A DNA stretch of 64,000 bases, from positions 19,479,657-19,543,656 of the forward strand of contig CM119266.1 in assembly GCA_051294375.1 (NCBI GenBank). Reading direction: 5' to 3'. Made by a program: the position numbers and the translations under genes. Positions 37,899 to 51,485 of this stretch are shown here, in pieces; within the stretch, counting starts at the first letter, position 1, and every line of letters begins with the position of its first letter. The notes beneath the pieces are model-generated. The model had not been told where the DNA came from. It saw nothing but the letters and a program-made list of their open reading frames with translations, and did not search any database. This DNA comes from Paraspadella gotoi (taxonomy: Eukaryota > Chaetognatha).

Positions 37899-40800
37899 AT
37901 GTCTTTCCTGATGATGGATTACACGGAGTCTTGTCCAGAGGCACAAGCCGACGAGTTCGAACGACCGCCCTACAAGAATCCACAGCATGCGGGAAAGGCT
38001 TTCGATATGCTGAATCTCTTGAGGAAGCAAAACCTTTTATGTGAGTAGAAATCTACTATGAAATTAAATTCAATAGGGGCGGGGGTTCAAAACTTTAGTC
38101 TTGAAGTCTACTTTTAGGTAAAAAAAGAATTTTTAACAAAAGTTCGATTTTAATGCTTTTATTGTTGCTATTAAAATTACAATATTACTATATAATGATA
38201 AAATTTTTTTTAATCAATCTTAACTTTTTTTGATGGATTCTGATAGAGCATAAAAAGTTAAATAAAAAATATAACTACAACTTTCAAAAATATTTATGTT
38301 TTCTTGGTCAAAATTAAGAAAAAGTAATAAAATTATCGAAAAATGATGATGATGATTATAATAAATAGTTTTTCATATTTTTCACACACTTATGATCAAA
38401 ATATCGAAAAAAGAATTATACTTTGTGTAGACAACTTTTTGCAAGCTACCTGAATCTGATCTTAAAAATAAAAAAAATTGAAAAAAATTTTTAGCCTTTC
38501 CTATTTATAAATAAATAATAAAAAATTAATATATGGAGTATGAAGTAATATTAAAAAAAATTGTCTATTCAAATTTGTTAAAAAATGTCTAAATTTTCGT
38601 TTGAGCAGGTGCTTAATTCAAATTTCTTAACCACCTTACTGAGTTAGTCTCCCCCTAATGTGAGTCGCCCAGTTTCTAAGACAAGTTACTATATCCTTGT
38701 TTACTGTAATTTTTTTTTTCAGGCGATGTAACGCTGGTGGCGGACGGCGAAGACTTCCCTTCCCACCGAGCTGTTCTTGCAGCCTGCTCTCCATACTTTT
38801 ACGCCATGTTCACCAATGACGTGGCAGAAGCGAGAACGCCCACCATTACTCTGCAAAACATTGACAGCAAGGCAATGCAGCTCCTCATGGACTTCATCTA
38901 TACCTCTGAGATTAGGGTCACTGAAGACAATGTCCAGGTCAGTTTTCTAATCTAACTGGTGTCGTCGTCAGTCCTGCAAATTGGATTTTTGATTTATTAT
39001 CCATTCCTGTCAGCGGATATTCTTATATTCATTCAAATTTCAATCGTTTTCTTCTTCAAATGATGTAGAATAAAATTTTCTACAGAAAGTATTCTCGTCA
39101 CATCGTCGAATCAATTAATAACTATTTTGTATAGGTATTACTTCCGGCGGCCAACATCCTTCAATTGAACGAAGTTCGTGACGCCTGCTGCGAGTTTCTT
39201 CAATCTCAACTCCATCCGTCTAACTGCCTCGGCATTCGTGCCTTCGCCGATCTCCACGCTTGCGCCGATCTTTTGACCCACGCTCAATCTTATACGGAAC
39301 AACATTTTTGCGAAGTTGTCGCGGGTGAGTTATCATCAGTGTTTTACTGACCACATTTGAATGAAGGTCTTTTTTTTTTTTTTTACAGTTTTTTTTATTT
39401 GTTAACAGGCGACGAATTTTTAGCTTTAAGCGTCGAAAAGGTTGTTTCTTTGGTTCAGTCTGATAATCTATCTGTTACCAATGAGGAGAAAGTCTTTGAG
39501 TCCATCATTGCCTGGGTCAATCACGACCTTCCCATTCGGCAAGAACAGGTAAAAAATCTCAATTTTTTCTTAACTTAAGAGTTATCTATCATTTTTTTTA
39601 CGGATACGTTTTTCCTTTACATCTATAGTAAAACGAGAAGCCTCAATTGTGTTTGTAGAGGATTTTGTTTAAATAATTGACGTTTCTAAGTATAAAATGG
39701 TATGGAAACGATTAAAACGAGTAAAAATATCTTGTTATAACCGTGGCGCTGTCAGTATAAACCCGCCACTGGCAATAACAGAAATAGAGAATGTCAAGTA
39801 GAATATTGTTAAAACGAAGTACTTTCATTTACTTATTCTAGATTGGTCAGCTGCTTCAATATGTCCGTTTGCCTCTTTTGGATCAAGAATATCTTGTCAG
39901 TAACGTAGAAGAATCCGCTCTTGTTAAAAGCAATTCTTTTTGCAAAGATATTCTCATCGAAGCAATGAAGTATCATTTATTAAGGTGATTCTCGAATTAA
40001 ATCTGTCCAACACTTCCTCTCCTTTAACGATAATTAAATGATTAAAGGCCCGATCAAAAGACTCTTTACAAAACTCCGAGGACGCGTCCCCGGGCACCCG
40101 TGGGACGTCCCAAAATACTTCTAGTCATCGGGGGTCAAGCCCCCAAAGCGATTCGAAGCGTGGAATGTTACGACTTTAAAGAAGAGAGATGGTACCAGAT
40201 GGCGGAAATGCCGTCGAGAAGGTATTAAAGATCGATTGCTCTCATTTTTAAGTTCACCAGTCACCGTAATTCTCTTTTAGGTGTCGTGCAGGCGTGTCTG
40301 TAGTCGGCTCGCAAGTGTTCGCCGTTGGTGGATTCAACGGATCCTTGCGCGTTCGCACAGTTGATGTTTTCGACCCGCAGAAGGACACGTGGTCCACCGT
40401 GAATTCGATGGAAGCGCGTCGCTCGACTCTCGGAGCCGCCGTTCTCAACAATCAGATATTCGCTGTCGGCGGCTTTGATGGTTCTTCGGGTGAGAAAAAA
40501 AATATTTTTTTTTGTATTCATATTTGAGATTGATTTTTTTATATCAATTATCAATTTAACTAATCTTTAAAACGTTTCATTTTCTAAAAGAGTTATTTTA
40601 TAAAGCTATATGTTTAGATATGACTGAAAGGTAAATGGATATTATTAGCTATATATATATTATATATAGGATATATATTGTATTAATCCTTTCAGCTTCG
40701 TTGAGTTTAGAGATATATATTATATATTTTATACTGAACAGGTCTGAACAGCGCTGAGGTCTACGACATCAAGTCGAATGAATGGCGAATGATCGCGCCG

Positions 40801-41801
40801 ATGTCGACGAGACGAAGCAGCGTTGGCGTTGGAGTTCTCGCCGGATTCTTGTACGCCGTCGGTGGATACGACGGTGCTTCGCGGTATGTGAAATATTAAT
40901 AAAGAGGAGCTGATTCTCGTAACGATTTTTATTTCCGATGTGTAAAATTTTATTTTGTTCAATATTTTTTTTCGATGTTCCAATTTACGTAGTGAATTAA
41001 GTTAGCAAATTGTTAATATGATTTTAAAGTGCATGCTGGAGCCTTATAATATCGACATTCTCTTATAAAAATGTAATTAATTCAATCACTTACAATCCTT
41101 CATCTTGTTTACTATGATCGCTCTTCAGCCAGTGCCTTTCTACGGTGGAGCGGTACGATTTGGAAGCTGACCAGTGGATTCTCATTTACGAGATGTCAAC
41201 CCGGCGTTCGGGTGCCGGTGTCGGTGTGCTCGATGGGAAGCTTTATGCTGTTGGGGGGCATGATGGACCGCTGGTACGGAAGAGTGTCGAGGTCTACAAT
41301 CCTGAAACAAATACTTGGGCAAACGTTGCCGACATGCATCTTTGCCGACGTAACGCAGGCGTTGTCTCTCACAACGGGTAAGGAAGTATTCACATCTCTT
41401 CCTTTCTGTTGGTTTCTTCTGTATGGTTTACTGCGATAATCAATAAAAATAAAATTATCTTGTTAAATAGCGTAAGAATTCAGCTGAAAAATTATAATTC
41501 CCCTTGTTCTGACTACCCGATAATTTTGTATTAACGTTTTTTTACCAATGGAGCTTTCCGAAGAATAACCATTAAAAAAAAATTAAAAAAGAAAATGTAA
41601 AATTTGAAAGATTTCCTTCAAGTTTTCCTTTCCCTTTATTCTTTTAGATACCTTTATGTGGTGGGCGGTGACGACGGATCTTCCAATCTCGTTTCCGTGG
41701 AGTACTACAATCCCCGAACTGACACATGGACCTTTTTACCTACCTGCATGACTATTGGACGAAGTTATGCAGCAGTAGCAATCATCGACAAGCCAACATG
41801 A
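37899..41801 (+). CDS. BTB-BACK-kelch protein of the KLHL2/KLHL3 type
   Basis: Ten exons: 37899-38040, 38723-38937, 39135-39324, 39409-39548, 39842-39984, 40048-40221, 40281-40489, 40742-40883, 41129-41377, 41648-41801; 585 residues. The BTB domain ([13 protein letters not shown]-like [16 protein letters not shown]) is followed by BACK ([20 protein letters not shown]) and six kelch repeats ([93 protein letters not shown]). It ends with a strand that closes the propeller ([13 protein letters not shown]). KLHL2/3 and Drosophila Kelch are Cullin-3 adaptors acting on WNK kinases or actin structures. The ATG at 37899 is the first after an in-frame stop; a Met-Met pair at 37911 is an alternative. 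Confidence 0.96.
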
Positions 41802-43148
41802 AATCAGCCTTGTTGGAAATCGGTTAAACTCGCTAATCCATCATGCCTTAAAAACGGGCAGTCCAATCTCGTTCTGTGGATTGTCTTCGGAAGTTTTGAC
41901 GCTTTCTACGACGTCGCCTACTTGCTTTTTTTGCTTTTTAGTTTATTCGCCGTTTATAATTTATAAATGACGTTCGAGAATCTCCTTTCCACTCTTGAAA
42001 CACTTCCGCACTTTGTTGATTCGATCTCTGTGTTGAGTGCGTGTGGCGCACAATAATCGCTGTTCATTTAATTCCGCGTAACTCTTGGCTAGATCTAAGT
42101 TGAGGATTAAAATTTTACAAGTACGTAGATTATGAACTCCTGAATATCAATAAAGATTAATTTTTAAATATTTTTTTAAATTTACGCATTTGGGACAACC
42201 AATTTTTATATTCATTTACTAAATATGCATTCATGGAATCATGGAGCAAGTATAAGCCAACCCGTAAGTTGTATTATTTTATTAGTATAAGGTTCATTCT
42301 TTACTTGTAGAATTGTATTATTTTAAATTTTCACTACGCTTTACTGTTGGCGTAATGCCTTTTAAAATATAAAAAAAACTCTTTGCTACTTATATTGATT
42401 ATTAAATTTTTCTGTTGACATTCCATTCTTCCTGCTGTTTGTTCCTATGTCTAGTATTTTCTTTTTAGATTTTTATTAGTTTACTATCAACTTAAGGATG
42501 GGGATATTTTCTGAAAATGTTTTTTTTTAAAGACATATTTTTTAATTTTAAATAGCAGATTAGAAAGTTTAAATAATTATAAATGTATCTGAATTTTATT
42601 TTATATACAAGAGTAATGTAATAATTCTCAAGTCATCTGAAAAGGTTCTGCATTGGAATTGTTTCGTGAACATTAGCCAACAATAGCAAATATTGTTAAA
42701 TAATGTCGTAATACGTGCATTGTTTCTTGCTGAATCCTCGGAGAGGATGTTGCAGTATGTACTATAGAGAAACTACTATTATTTATGATTTTCTGTATTT
42801 TTCTATGTGATCAAATGCGTAATAAGATCATTTCCTTTAAAAGAATCAAATCGTACGTCTGTTTACCTCATGCCATTTCGTAGTTTTCATGATAGACTTA
42901 AAACATTGTTTTCATTTGATTTTGAAGGTTAGAAAGCACAGAGCTCAAAAAGGCGTGGTCCGACCAATTGGTCGTTAGTCGCCGGATATCCAGTTCGGGA
43001 ATTCACCACGGGAAGGAAAACAAACACAATCATAATATTTACTCTGTTCAGAGTAAACTTAAAGCTAATTTTCAACTAGTCAAATAAATGTTAAATGATA
43101 TCCTAAGTTCAGTACTAATGATTGCCGACAAGAGTGGATTTTTCCTTC
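41802..43148. other. KLHL 3' UTR and PURA upstream region
   Basis: The KLHL transcript probably ends after an AATAAA at 42149-42154. The rest is AT-rich until a GC-richer island at about 42950-43015, with palindromic CCAATTGG, just ahead of PURA; it may hold promoter or 5' UTR sequence. No ORF is supported. Confidence 0.5.
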
Positions 43149-45128
43149 ATGAGAATGAGCGACCAGCATAAATATGGAGCTGGTTCTAAAGGTATGTTCG
43201 ATGATCCATAATTGATATACAAGTCATTTTCTAGAGAAGCTGGAAGTTGAATAAAGTTTGTCTAATATTTATTTGTTTAATTAAAATTTAAAATTCCGTT
43301 TTAAATTTATCAGAACGTGGGGCCGATACAGGTGGTCCCTCTCGTGGGGCTCACGGTATGGGACCCAATCGAGGAGCGGTGGGCGTGGGTCGAGACTCTC
43401 CAGACGGAGATGGGTCTCACGAGGAGGAGTTGGCCACCAAGATGCTGCAGATTCAGTCGAAGAGGTTCTATCTAGACGTTAAACAAAATCGACGGGGGAG
43501 ATTCATGAAGATTGCCGAGGTCGGAGCCGGTGGAAAAAAATCCAGGCTTCTTCTGTCTATGTTTACGGCGTCAGAGTTCAGGGATCACTTGTCGGTTAGT
43601 TAAATGTTTTTCCATAGTTTTTTTTTTTTCGAAAAATGCATTACGAAATAAATCTTCAGTTTTATAATTGATTAAATAGGATTTCAGTGACCATTACGCG
43701 TCATTGGGTCCAACGATCCCAGAAGCTCTGGCTGATGACGGAAAACTGAAGAGCGAGATCATTGTCAGAGACAACCGTCGATACTATCTCGATCTGAAGG
43801 AAAACCAGCGAGGTCGATTTCTAAGGGTTTCTCAAACCAATCCTAGGTATTTCCTAATGATTTTTAACCGCTCCTTGGTCAAGGCGCTCTTCATCCTTCT
43901 CTTTAGAATTAGAAGCTCTTTACATAGATTCTGGATTCAGCATATATCTTAAACTAAGCGTTCGCTTTTTTTTATATTTCATGTTTAATAAAAATTGATT
44001 TAATTTTCAGAAACGGATATGTCTTAAAATTTGGGAGTGATACGTATATATTGTAAATATGTATAACATGTAAATTTAAAAAAAAAAATTATCATCTTTC
44101 TTATTGATTTGACGTTTTATTTCAGACGGAATCAAGGGGGTCGATCCCAGATTGCCATTCCCGCCCAGGGTTTGATTGAGTTTCGCGACGCGTTGACCGA
44201 CTTGTTGGAAGAATTCGGAGCCGACGACGGAGACGAGGGCGCCATCGTCGCCAAGCTTCCCGCATCCCGATTCATGCGCGCCGACAACAAGATCTTTTAT
44301 TTCGACGCCGGAAACAACGAGCGGGGAACGTTCTTACGCGTTTCGGAGGTAAACAAATAACTGGGCTGAAAACAGAAAAGGGCTGAGATAATCGATTGAT
44401 TCGATTCTTTTGTTGGGGGTTCGGCCGTAAACCGCCTTGGGGGAGTGGAAAAGCCTCGAGCCTTGTTCCAAGCCCTAGGACCCGTTCCATTGCTGCCGAG
44501 AGGGCAAAAAAAGATATTGATAGTAGTCTTCAGTCCACCTTGTGCCTTATCCACAAATTTTACTTATATATGTTCCGTGGTAAATTGACTTTAATAAGCG
44601 TTTTGTTTTTACATTTAAGGTACGAACGAATTTTCGTACCGCCGTCACGATCCCAGAAAAGTTCTGGCCAAAATTTCGCGATACTCTTGGCGACATCATA
44701 GTCGAGTATCATGACAATAAAAAATCAAAAGACGGGAAGAAGCCCAACGGAAACGGGGTAAGACCTCATTTAGTTAAAAGATGCTCCAAATTCTTAATAA
44801 TGTAATTTGTTTGTTTTAGGTTTTAGACACTGAGGACGACTATCCAGAACAGTTTGTCGAAGAATTAGAAGAGAAGCGAAGTAAATGCAGTGAGGAAGAG
44901 GAGGAGGAAGAAGAAGAAGAAAAGAAAGAATCAGAAAAGGCCGAGTCTCCCTTGAAGACGGATGATGACTGTTCCGGCAAACCCGCTGACCAAGAATCGT
45001 CGGACTCGGATGCTGGATTGGTCGCGGATATCCCATCGGTTTCGGTCTCGGATTTACCGTCAGACCTGCCACAAGATTTGCCATTAAACTCGCCGTCGAC
45101 TCCGCCCAAGGCCGACGAGGGAAATTGA
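43149..45128 (+). CDS. PURA: Pur-alpha-type single-stranded nucleic-acid-binding protein
   Basis: Six exons: 43149-43191, 43314-43594, 43680-43846, 44126-44348, 44620-44757, 44820-45128; about 386 residues (Met codons at 43149 and 43155 are both in frame). Three PUR repeats are visible: [20 protein letters not shown] with [33 protein letters not shown] with [16 protein letters not shown]; and [21 protein letters not shown] Gly-rich N-terminus is present as in vertebrates. Pur proteins bind purine-rich single-stranded DNA and RNA, and act in transcription and mRNA transport. The last exon adds an acidic tail with a Glu run and Ser/Pro-rich end, longer than in human PURA (322 residues). Human PURA is a single coding exon, whereas this gene has five introns. 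Confidence 0.95.
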
Positions 45129-46877
45129 AATTGTCGCAACGTCTTTTCAAAGTTCTTTCTTAGGATATTTGTATTTGCGCAAACTAGTCCGCATAGGCAA
45201 TTAGGCAATTAGGCAATTAGGCATAGAACTGAAATATTGGATTTTTCCCCTTGTCTATATAAATACGTGCGGTAGAAACTACGTGTAGAAAATTAAAACA
45301 TATCAATCAAGAATGAAATTTTCAGTTAAACTTAAAGGTTTTCTTTTTTTAAATAGTCATACATTCCGATTTTATTGAAGTCGTATTCGAATTATTATGT
45401 TCATTTATATATATTTTTTTTATTTTTAAATTTTTTATATTTGGCAGTTTTTTTGTTGTTACTTTTCTTATGATTCTAGTCATTGTGTATAAATTTTTCA
45501 CTGCCTTTGATTATAATTAGTTTGATCTATGTTAATTTTTAGGAGAAGTCAAAACACGCGTGTAAGTCTTTCGGCGCTCATATCGCACTATTTCTAATCA
45601 AACTTAAATGCGTCGTTTCTGTTTTCATTATTTGTTACTTTTTATCTCTCGTGATTAGTTATGTAAATGACCCTTACGACTAGATAAGAATTCGTTACAA
45701 ACGTTGTTCCTTCGGTCAAATGAAGAATGTTAGTGAAACAAAATCTCGTCCCTCATTGGTTGCTTTAACAGGTTTAAAATTTACTTTCTCTCTGATAGTT
45801 GATAGTGAAAAAATTTTGTAACCTGTTAAATTGATCCCCATCTAACGTGTGAGACTAGTTTAATTCTCACTGATCGTTAATACTCCACATTCTCATTCGT
45901 GGCCCTTTTTTGCCACCATTCACCACTGTGATGACTGATTTCAATTCAAGGTTGACTCTTTAGATTTGAGATTTCGCCCGGTAATCCTCACAATTTGTCA
46001 GGATTTATCCATATAGTACGATCAATGGATCTCGAGAAATTAACTGCTTAGGAAATACTTAGTATCTATCTTTTCATCATTTTAGGCTTAATAATATTTT
46101 GCGAATATTTTGTTAAGCAGTTAGTTTCTGAGGAAAGCCGTCGCTTTTTGTTCTTACATTTGTCTCTGTCCCTGTTACATTCTGCAAGCTTAATCCATGT
46201 TTAGCCCTAAATTTTGCAACAATTCGTATTGAAAATGCTATCTTCTGTAAACAACCAGACTTCTGCTTACTTTTAGAAATAATTTAATGTTCAACGAAGT
46301 ATATTTAGATAAAAAAACTTGCTCGTTTGTTTTTAACCGTTATAAAGACTACTTGGCCAACTCGCCATAACGTATTTGTCAATATTTTCTCTTAAAAGTT
46401 TTTTTCTCTTCATAAATTACAATTCCCCCAAAATATTCTTGAACATGTTGACAGATTTTCACTTTTTTTTGGATTTACTATAGATTATGATTATCTAGTA
46501 TCTACGTTACTTAATAATTTCGCAGCTTTGGTAGTTTCCCTGAGTCATCGGTGTGATTATTGCCAAAGAAAAACATCCTCTAGTCATTATCATCCACCAC
46601 TGTTATACATTTTTTTAATGAAAAAATTGATCGATTAGGAATATTTTGTTTGCAATAATTTGTTTAAAAACTTAAAAAATCACACTAAAAATATTTTCAT
46701 CAACCACTGCTACGTACGCTTCTTCAAATCAAACGTTTTAGTGTATAATGTCAATTTGCCTCGATGTTTAACAGTGTAACACTCCCCCAGTAAGATTATT
46801 TTACTTGCTCGTCTCCGTGAAAAACTTTTTATTCGATCATTTCTCTCTACAGATATTTATGTAGGTTTATTTAAGCG
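45129..46877. other. PURA-FBXO30 intergenic region
   Basis: 1.75 kb, AT-rich, with no supported ORF or RNA gene. A short tandem (TTAGGCAAT, three copies) lies at about 45197-45223. An excellent acceptor-like TTTCTCTCTACAG ends at 46852, 25 bases before the FBXO30 start, so either a 5' UTR intron or trans-splicing is likely. Confidence 0.5.
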
Positions 46878-49800
46878 ATGGAGAACGGCGATGATTCCCT
46901 TCACGCCGCCTGTAACTCTTGTTATTATTCTGTCGGGCGTCACGGTTTAAGCGGCAGTTGCTGCCCCCTCGTCGCCTGCACTAATCCCGATTGCCGCTTT
47001 AAGATTCATTCCTGTAAGCTCGCCGACCACCTCGAAGGCGTTTGCCAATTTCAGCGCGTCGCCTGCGTTAACAAGTGCAATGGTTGCCCCTTTGAAGTTG
47101 AGCGTGGAAGGATGCATCTTCATCTGTCACGTTGCCCGGCTTCGGTAGTACGATGCTCGGCCGAGTGGAATCGTTGGCCCATAGAAAAGCCCAACAGAAA
47201 GAAGTCCTTCGTTACCGATCAAGTTGGGATCGGTCAATGGGGTGGTGATACCTCTTCCCTTGACCTCGCCTTTGCCAAAAGGGATCAACGTCTTTTCTAC
47301 GAAAGTCTTAAGATTCCACTCAAACTCAAAAGCGTGCTCAAGAACTCTGTCAACAAAAAATTTCCCGCCGTTCCAGTGGAGGTTCCGCTTTTATGGCTTG
47401 GCTACGAAGAAACTAATTCAACTCGGTCTACTAGTTCGACGACTGTCAGTTCCGGTACATGCCTTTCCATTTTCTCCTTAGATCTATATTAGACACATTT
47501 TTTTCCGCAACAACTTCAGAAAACCACCATTCGATTCGAAATAAAATTCTTCTTTTGAATGATGTGCTATATGATTAACTTATTTAAGATTTCGCTTGAC
47601 CCAGTGGCGTCAAAGTTCCACATGCGTCAGATTCATTGATTTACATATATTTTGAAACGTTGAAGGGATCTTATGTGATGTTTTTAATCATTATGGATTG
47701 AAATGAATGTAAAACTCCGATGTAGTTGTAATTTATTAAAAATTAATAAAAAAGTATTAAGCAAAATATACCGGAAGTGTAATTTTAATATTTTTAAACC
47801 AATTTATCTTCTCTCATGAAAGTGATGGCAAGAGGCAAACAATTCTTGCATTGTTATTGTTAACTGAATCTTTAAACTTGAAGTTCATAGAACACTGTTT
47901 GGCTTAGGGTGAGATCGACGATGTTCTTCAACGCCCTGAAGCATTGCTTCGTGTTGCATTTTATTACGGGTTATTGAACCGTTGTAATCACTTGCAAATT
48001 TAACCACCCTCTCCCCAGCATCATTGAGTGGCGAAAATCCATTTACAAGCTTGCAGAATGAGTGGTAGTTGGCGTTATCATTAAATTCTTCCACAGGTTT
48101 TGACAAAAAAGATGGCTCAAAGTGACAAAGCTGTGTAATAATTATAATTATCATTGAAACAAATATATGAAATTGGTACAACCAATATAAAAATTATCCA
48201 TTCATTTAATAAATAAGCTATCTTATATAATAATAATTAAATATAAAAATTATTGATAAAATATTGCAAATGAACCTGAAAAAACAACCATGAATCAGAC
48301 GAAACCTAATCTTCTAATTTGCTGTTTTCATATACGCATGGTATTTCCGGCTTTCCCATTTCTACTTGGACCTTTTCAGAGCTCAAGAGGGCTTCAGCCA
48401 TCGACATTCTAGTTGAGTTTGAGACTTTTTTTGAAGCCAAAGTGAGAATAACCAAGCGGCCAGAAAGATATTCGGTATGTAAATCAATCTTTCTTAGTCC
48501 AGCATGTGCCCCATCGCGATTCCTTGATCGCCACGCCATTAGATCTTCATGAAGGGAGAGAGTAAGGAATGGAGCATCCACCATGAATGGACAGCAGAAC
48601 CAGTAATAAAATTGAATGTACAAGATGTAATTAGACATCACTAAGACATCCATTTTCTGCTGGTGACTCAAAACGAAAGAATCACCAACGATCAGCATTT
48701 TGAGAATGTAGAGGCAGCTACCCATCCAATGAGCGTGATGTATCATGCTTAGCCTTTTTGTCACGTGAAGTTGAGCTTCTTTGCCGAAGAAAAACAGACG
48801 AGATCAACTGACTTCATATTAATTTTATTATGAGTGTGCTTTTGGCAATATAATGATAATTATTTCTAAAATCTAAATAAATTTGCAAACTACAAAGCAT
48901 TTTGTGCATAATTATTTATCTAATTTTACTCTACTCATATTCTACTAAAAATATGATATTGTAACCTTTTTCCTTAGTTCTTCCTTAGTTCTTCCAAATT
49001 GTTTTCAGGTGAAGCAAAGGGATTCGCGCGTCACCCAGTTTCCAAAGGTTAATTCTTGAGCTACGACATTAGCAGTCTCATTTTTATCTCGTTGGTTTTT
49101 GGGCTGAGTGTAAAAAATGTCAAAGAACCGTTCCAATACTGCTGCCCCTTTGGTGGTTCTGCCGGCGGTGGTCGAAAGTTCACTAAGCGCTTGCAAATAC
49201 CGAATTCGGGAAACAGAGGAAACTCATCCCCTGTAGCAGAAGCGATGTTCATGATTAATGGACTGTCTGTAAAAAAAGATAATAAATAAATAATTAATAA
49301 TTAATAAATTAAAGAATAACTATCTATCAGTCACAGAAATTTAATAATTAACTAAATTATATCGAAAAATAATAAATATTGTAACTGAGAAAGAGTTCCA
49401 ATTTGGATGTTGTTACCTAGTTGCTTTCAACTCGCCTGGGTCAAGCGAAATATTTTTAGAAATTAATTAAATTATATACCAAACGAAAGAGAATTTTATT
49501 TCGAATCGAATGGTGGTTTTCCGAAGTTTCTATGACCATTTGTTGCGGAAAAAAATGTGTCTAATCTATATCTTTATATTTAAAAAAAAACGTACTCAGG
49601 ATCTCTTACCTCCTCCAGGGTTTTAAATTTGATCTATTGAAGCGTCTTCAACTTTTCCCCTTTTTCCCAGACGATGATCCGACGACTCCATGGAATCGGA
49701 GTAAGTCACCTCCTGGCCTCGTCAGCAGCATCACGTCCAGCAAACTGTTCCATCCGCCGCCAATATTCGACATCGAGGGTCCCGTCTCCTCTGGGGATTT

Positions 49801-51485
49801 ACTTTCTCTTCGCGGCTTACTCTATTATCTCCGTCAAGTTTCGAGATGTGTGGGCGAAGATCGCGACCTCGCCATCAACGTCGAGAATGTCGAGGAAATT
49901 CTGTCTCAAGTGGAGAAAAACGCTGCCGCAGTCAAAGCCGTCGCCGATGCCGTTTTAGTCGACCTCGTCGTCTATCCCAAGAAAATCGCTGAACAACTTC
50001 GTCATGTTGCCTCGGATTTGGAGGATTGGATCGCCGATTTTCTTGAAATCGTCGAGAATCTTAGCCTCATCTTCCGTCGAATCCCGGTTCCGGAGATCTG
50101 CAGACTCGATAGCGAAACACAAACGGATTCCGTCTTCAACGCGGTGCTTCTGCGGAAAGCTCATTTAGGAATCTTGCGTCAAATCGAGGAAGCCCTTTCG
50201 ATAACGACCTCCATGGCCATTGAATTGGACAACGCCTTGGCCATCACTGAGGACACCAAACCTAATGAAATATCTAGAAGTTTGTTAGCATTTGTGGTCC
50301 AGCCTTTGAAAATCGCTACTTCCTTAAACCAAAGCACAATGGAATCCGTTGGCTCGAAGGACAATCATCCCGTCCCATTTTATTGTAACGTCGACGAGAC
50401 GGAAACTGTGTCACCGCCAAAACCGTTCAGTCTTAAAGTTCCACCTTTTGGGCGAAATTTCGGACTTGCAGGACTTAAGCAACTCGCCGACACATACAAA
50501 CCTTTGGAGAACCTAAAAACTGACGTAAACGTTAATGCTCAAGTCGAGATTTTTAAAATCAAGCCGAGTACCCCATCATCGTCAGTGTCTTCCAATGAGG
50601 ATCTTTCTTTAAGACTTGAAAAAGAAATGATGTCCAGGTTTCAGTCAAAACCTAAAACTATGTACACTTTCTTATGCGCACGAGATTTTCGTAGGGATGA
50701 AATCGCTATGCACGTGCGTTCCTGTCACGACGTGATCGAACCTGGCTTAGGTGGTTGGGTTGAAAAAAGATGTCCTCTTGCCAGGTTATCTCATTACCTT
50801 TGGTTTGAGTAAAAGGCGTTTGATTACGGTTTCGTATGTCTACTTGTAGACTTGGTTGTCCCTATGTTTGCTACCCGGTGGGGCCTTCGTCCGGACGCGT
50901 CGTTTTCGACACACACCTACAATCATTCGCTATTCGGGTGGACTCCTCGGTTTCTGAAGACTCTTCATCATTGGAAAGGTGTCCTGTCGAAATTTTGCAA
51001 TCGATTTTCGTCCACCTGGATGGGGCATCGATGAACAACTTGGCTCTGACATCTACGAAAATGCGAGACGTCTGCTACTCGCTTTTAGAGCTGAAAGGGC
51101 TCGTTGTCCCTGTATGGAAAAGAATCGCCAGACGTAAGTTTTAATTTTAGAATGTAATCCTGTGAAGTCCTACTAAGAATTGAATTAAGGTTCTTTATTT
51201 AGGTCTCCCGGTTTCCATACAAGAAAATATCTTAATTATTACATTTGTCCAGGTTCTGAAGAAATTTCTTCGGCTTGGCGCGTTTCCCACTATCGTTGGA
51301 AGTTCAGCTCGAACGTGAACATTCCCTCGTGGCGTCTGACGGAGGATGCCTGGAAGATGACTGATCATCTCTCAAAATGTCCCTTCAATATTGTTGACGC
51401 CAAAACGGAGAAAACTCTTGTCGTTTTCCAAAAGCCTTGGGAAACTCATAAGTCTAAGTCTCGGAACAAAAAAAAATCTTTTTAA
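46878..51485 (+). CDS. FBXO30: F-box protein with TRAF-type zinc finger, FBXO30/FBXO40 type
   Basis: Four exons: 46878-47454, 49671-50784, 50850-51133, 51253-51485; 735 residues (human FBXO30 has 745). The N-terminal zinc-finger region has the Cys/His series CNSCYYSVGRHG, CPLVACTNPDC, HSCKLADHLEGVCQF, CPFEVERGRMHLHLSRCP and the motif EWNRWPIE. The middle is long and helical. A second conserved block (FLCARDFRRDEIAMHVRSCH then GGWVEKRCPLA) is characteristic of FBXO30/40. The F-box (RCPVEILQSIFVHLDGASMN) and a C-terminal WKFSSNVNIP...CPFNIV segment follow. It is a substrate receptor of SCF ubiquitin ligase. Intron 1 (2.2 kb) hosts a complete-looking DNA transposon. Placement as FBXO30 rather than FBXO40 is by overall similarity; invertebrates often have a single pro-orthologue. 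Confidence 0.9.
47885..48764 (-). CDS. Putative transposase-related gene of the FBXO30-intron element
   Basis: Two minus-strand coding segments lie within the transposon. The upstream one (to 48306) has ordinary composition, including LHEDLMAWRSRNRDGAHAGL and VQVEMGKPEIPC. A GTATAT donor after that Cys codon (near 48339) and a TTACACAG acceptor near 48130 join it in phase to a block starting LCHFEPSFLSKPVEEFND and ending HRRSHPKPNSVL. A segment further upstream (49252-49005) may be another exon, but its frame is unsettled. Catalytic residues cannot be assigned, so integrity and activity are unknown. Confidence 0.45.
48178..48225 (+). repeat. Interspersed repeat, copy D (nested in the transposon)
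   Basis: CAACCAATATAAAAATTAT and CATTTAATAAATAAGC match the start of copy A. Its position inside the transposon intron shows that it inserted into, or was carried by, that element. Confidence 0.6.

Larger units (their letters stand above)
47490..49563. mobile_element. DNA transposon with long terminal inverted repeats and 8-bp target duplication
   Basis: The ends are inverted copies beginning TAGACACATTTTTTTCCGCA and extending about 115-128 bases (left 47490-47604, right 49436-49563), with shared blocks ACCACCATTCGATTCGAAAT and TTTCGCTTGACCCAG. Both flanks carry ATCTATAT (47482-47489 and 49564-49571), a perfect 8-bp target duplication. Inside, the minus strand has two coding segments, 48764-48306 and 48181-47885, that can be joined through an intron. 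They contain YLSGRLVILTLASKKVSN with a following MAEALL, and NDAGERVVKFASDYNGSITR. This resembles a family of transposon-associated proteins I have seen in invertebrates but cannot name. An 8-bp duplication suits hAT, Merlin or P-like superfamilies. Confidence 0.88.
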
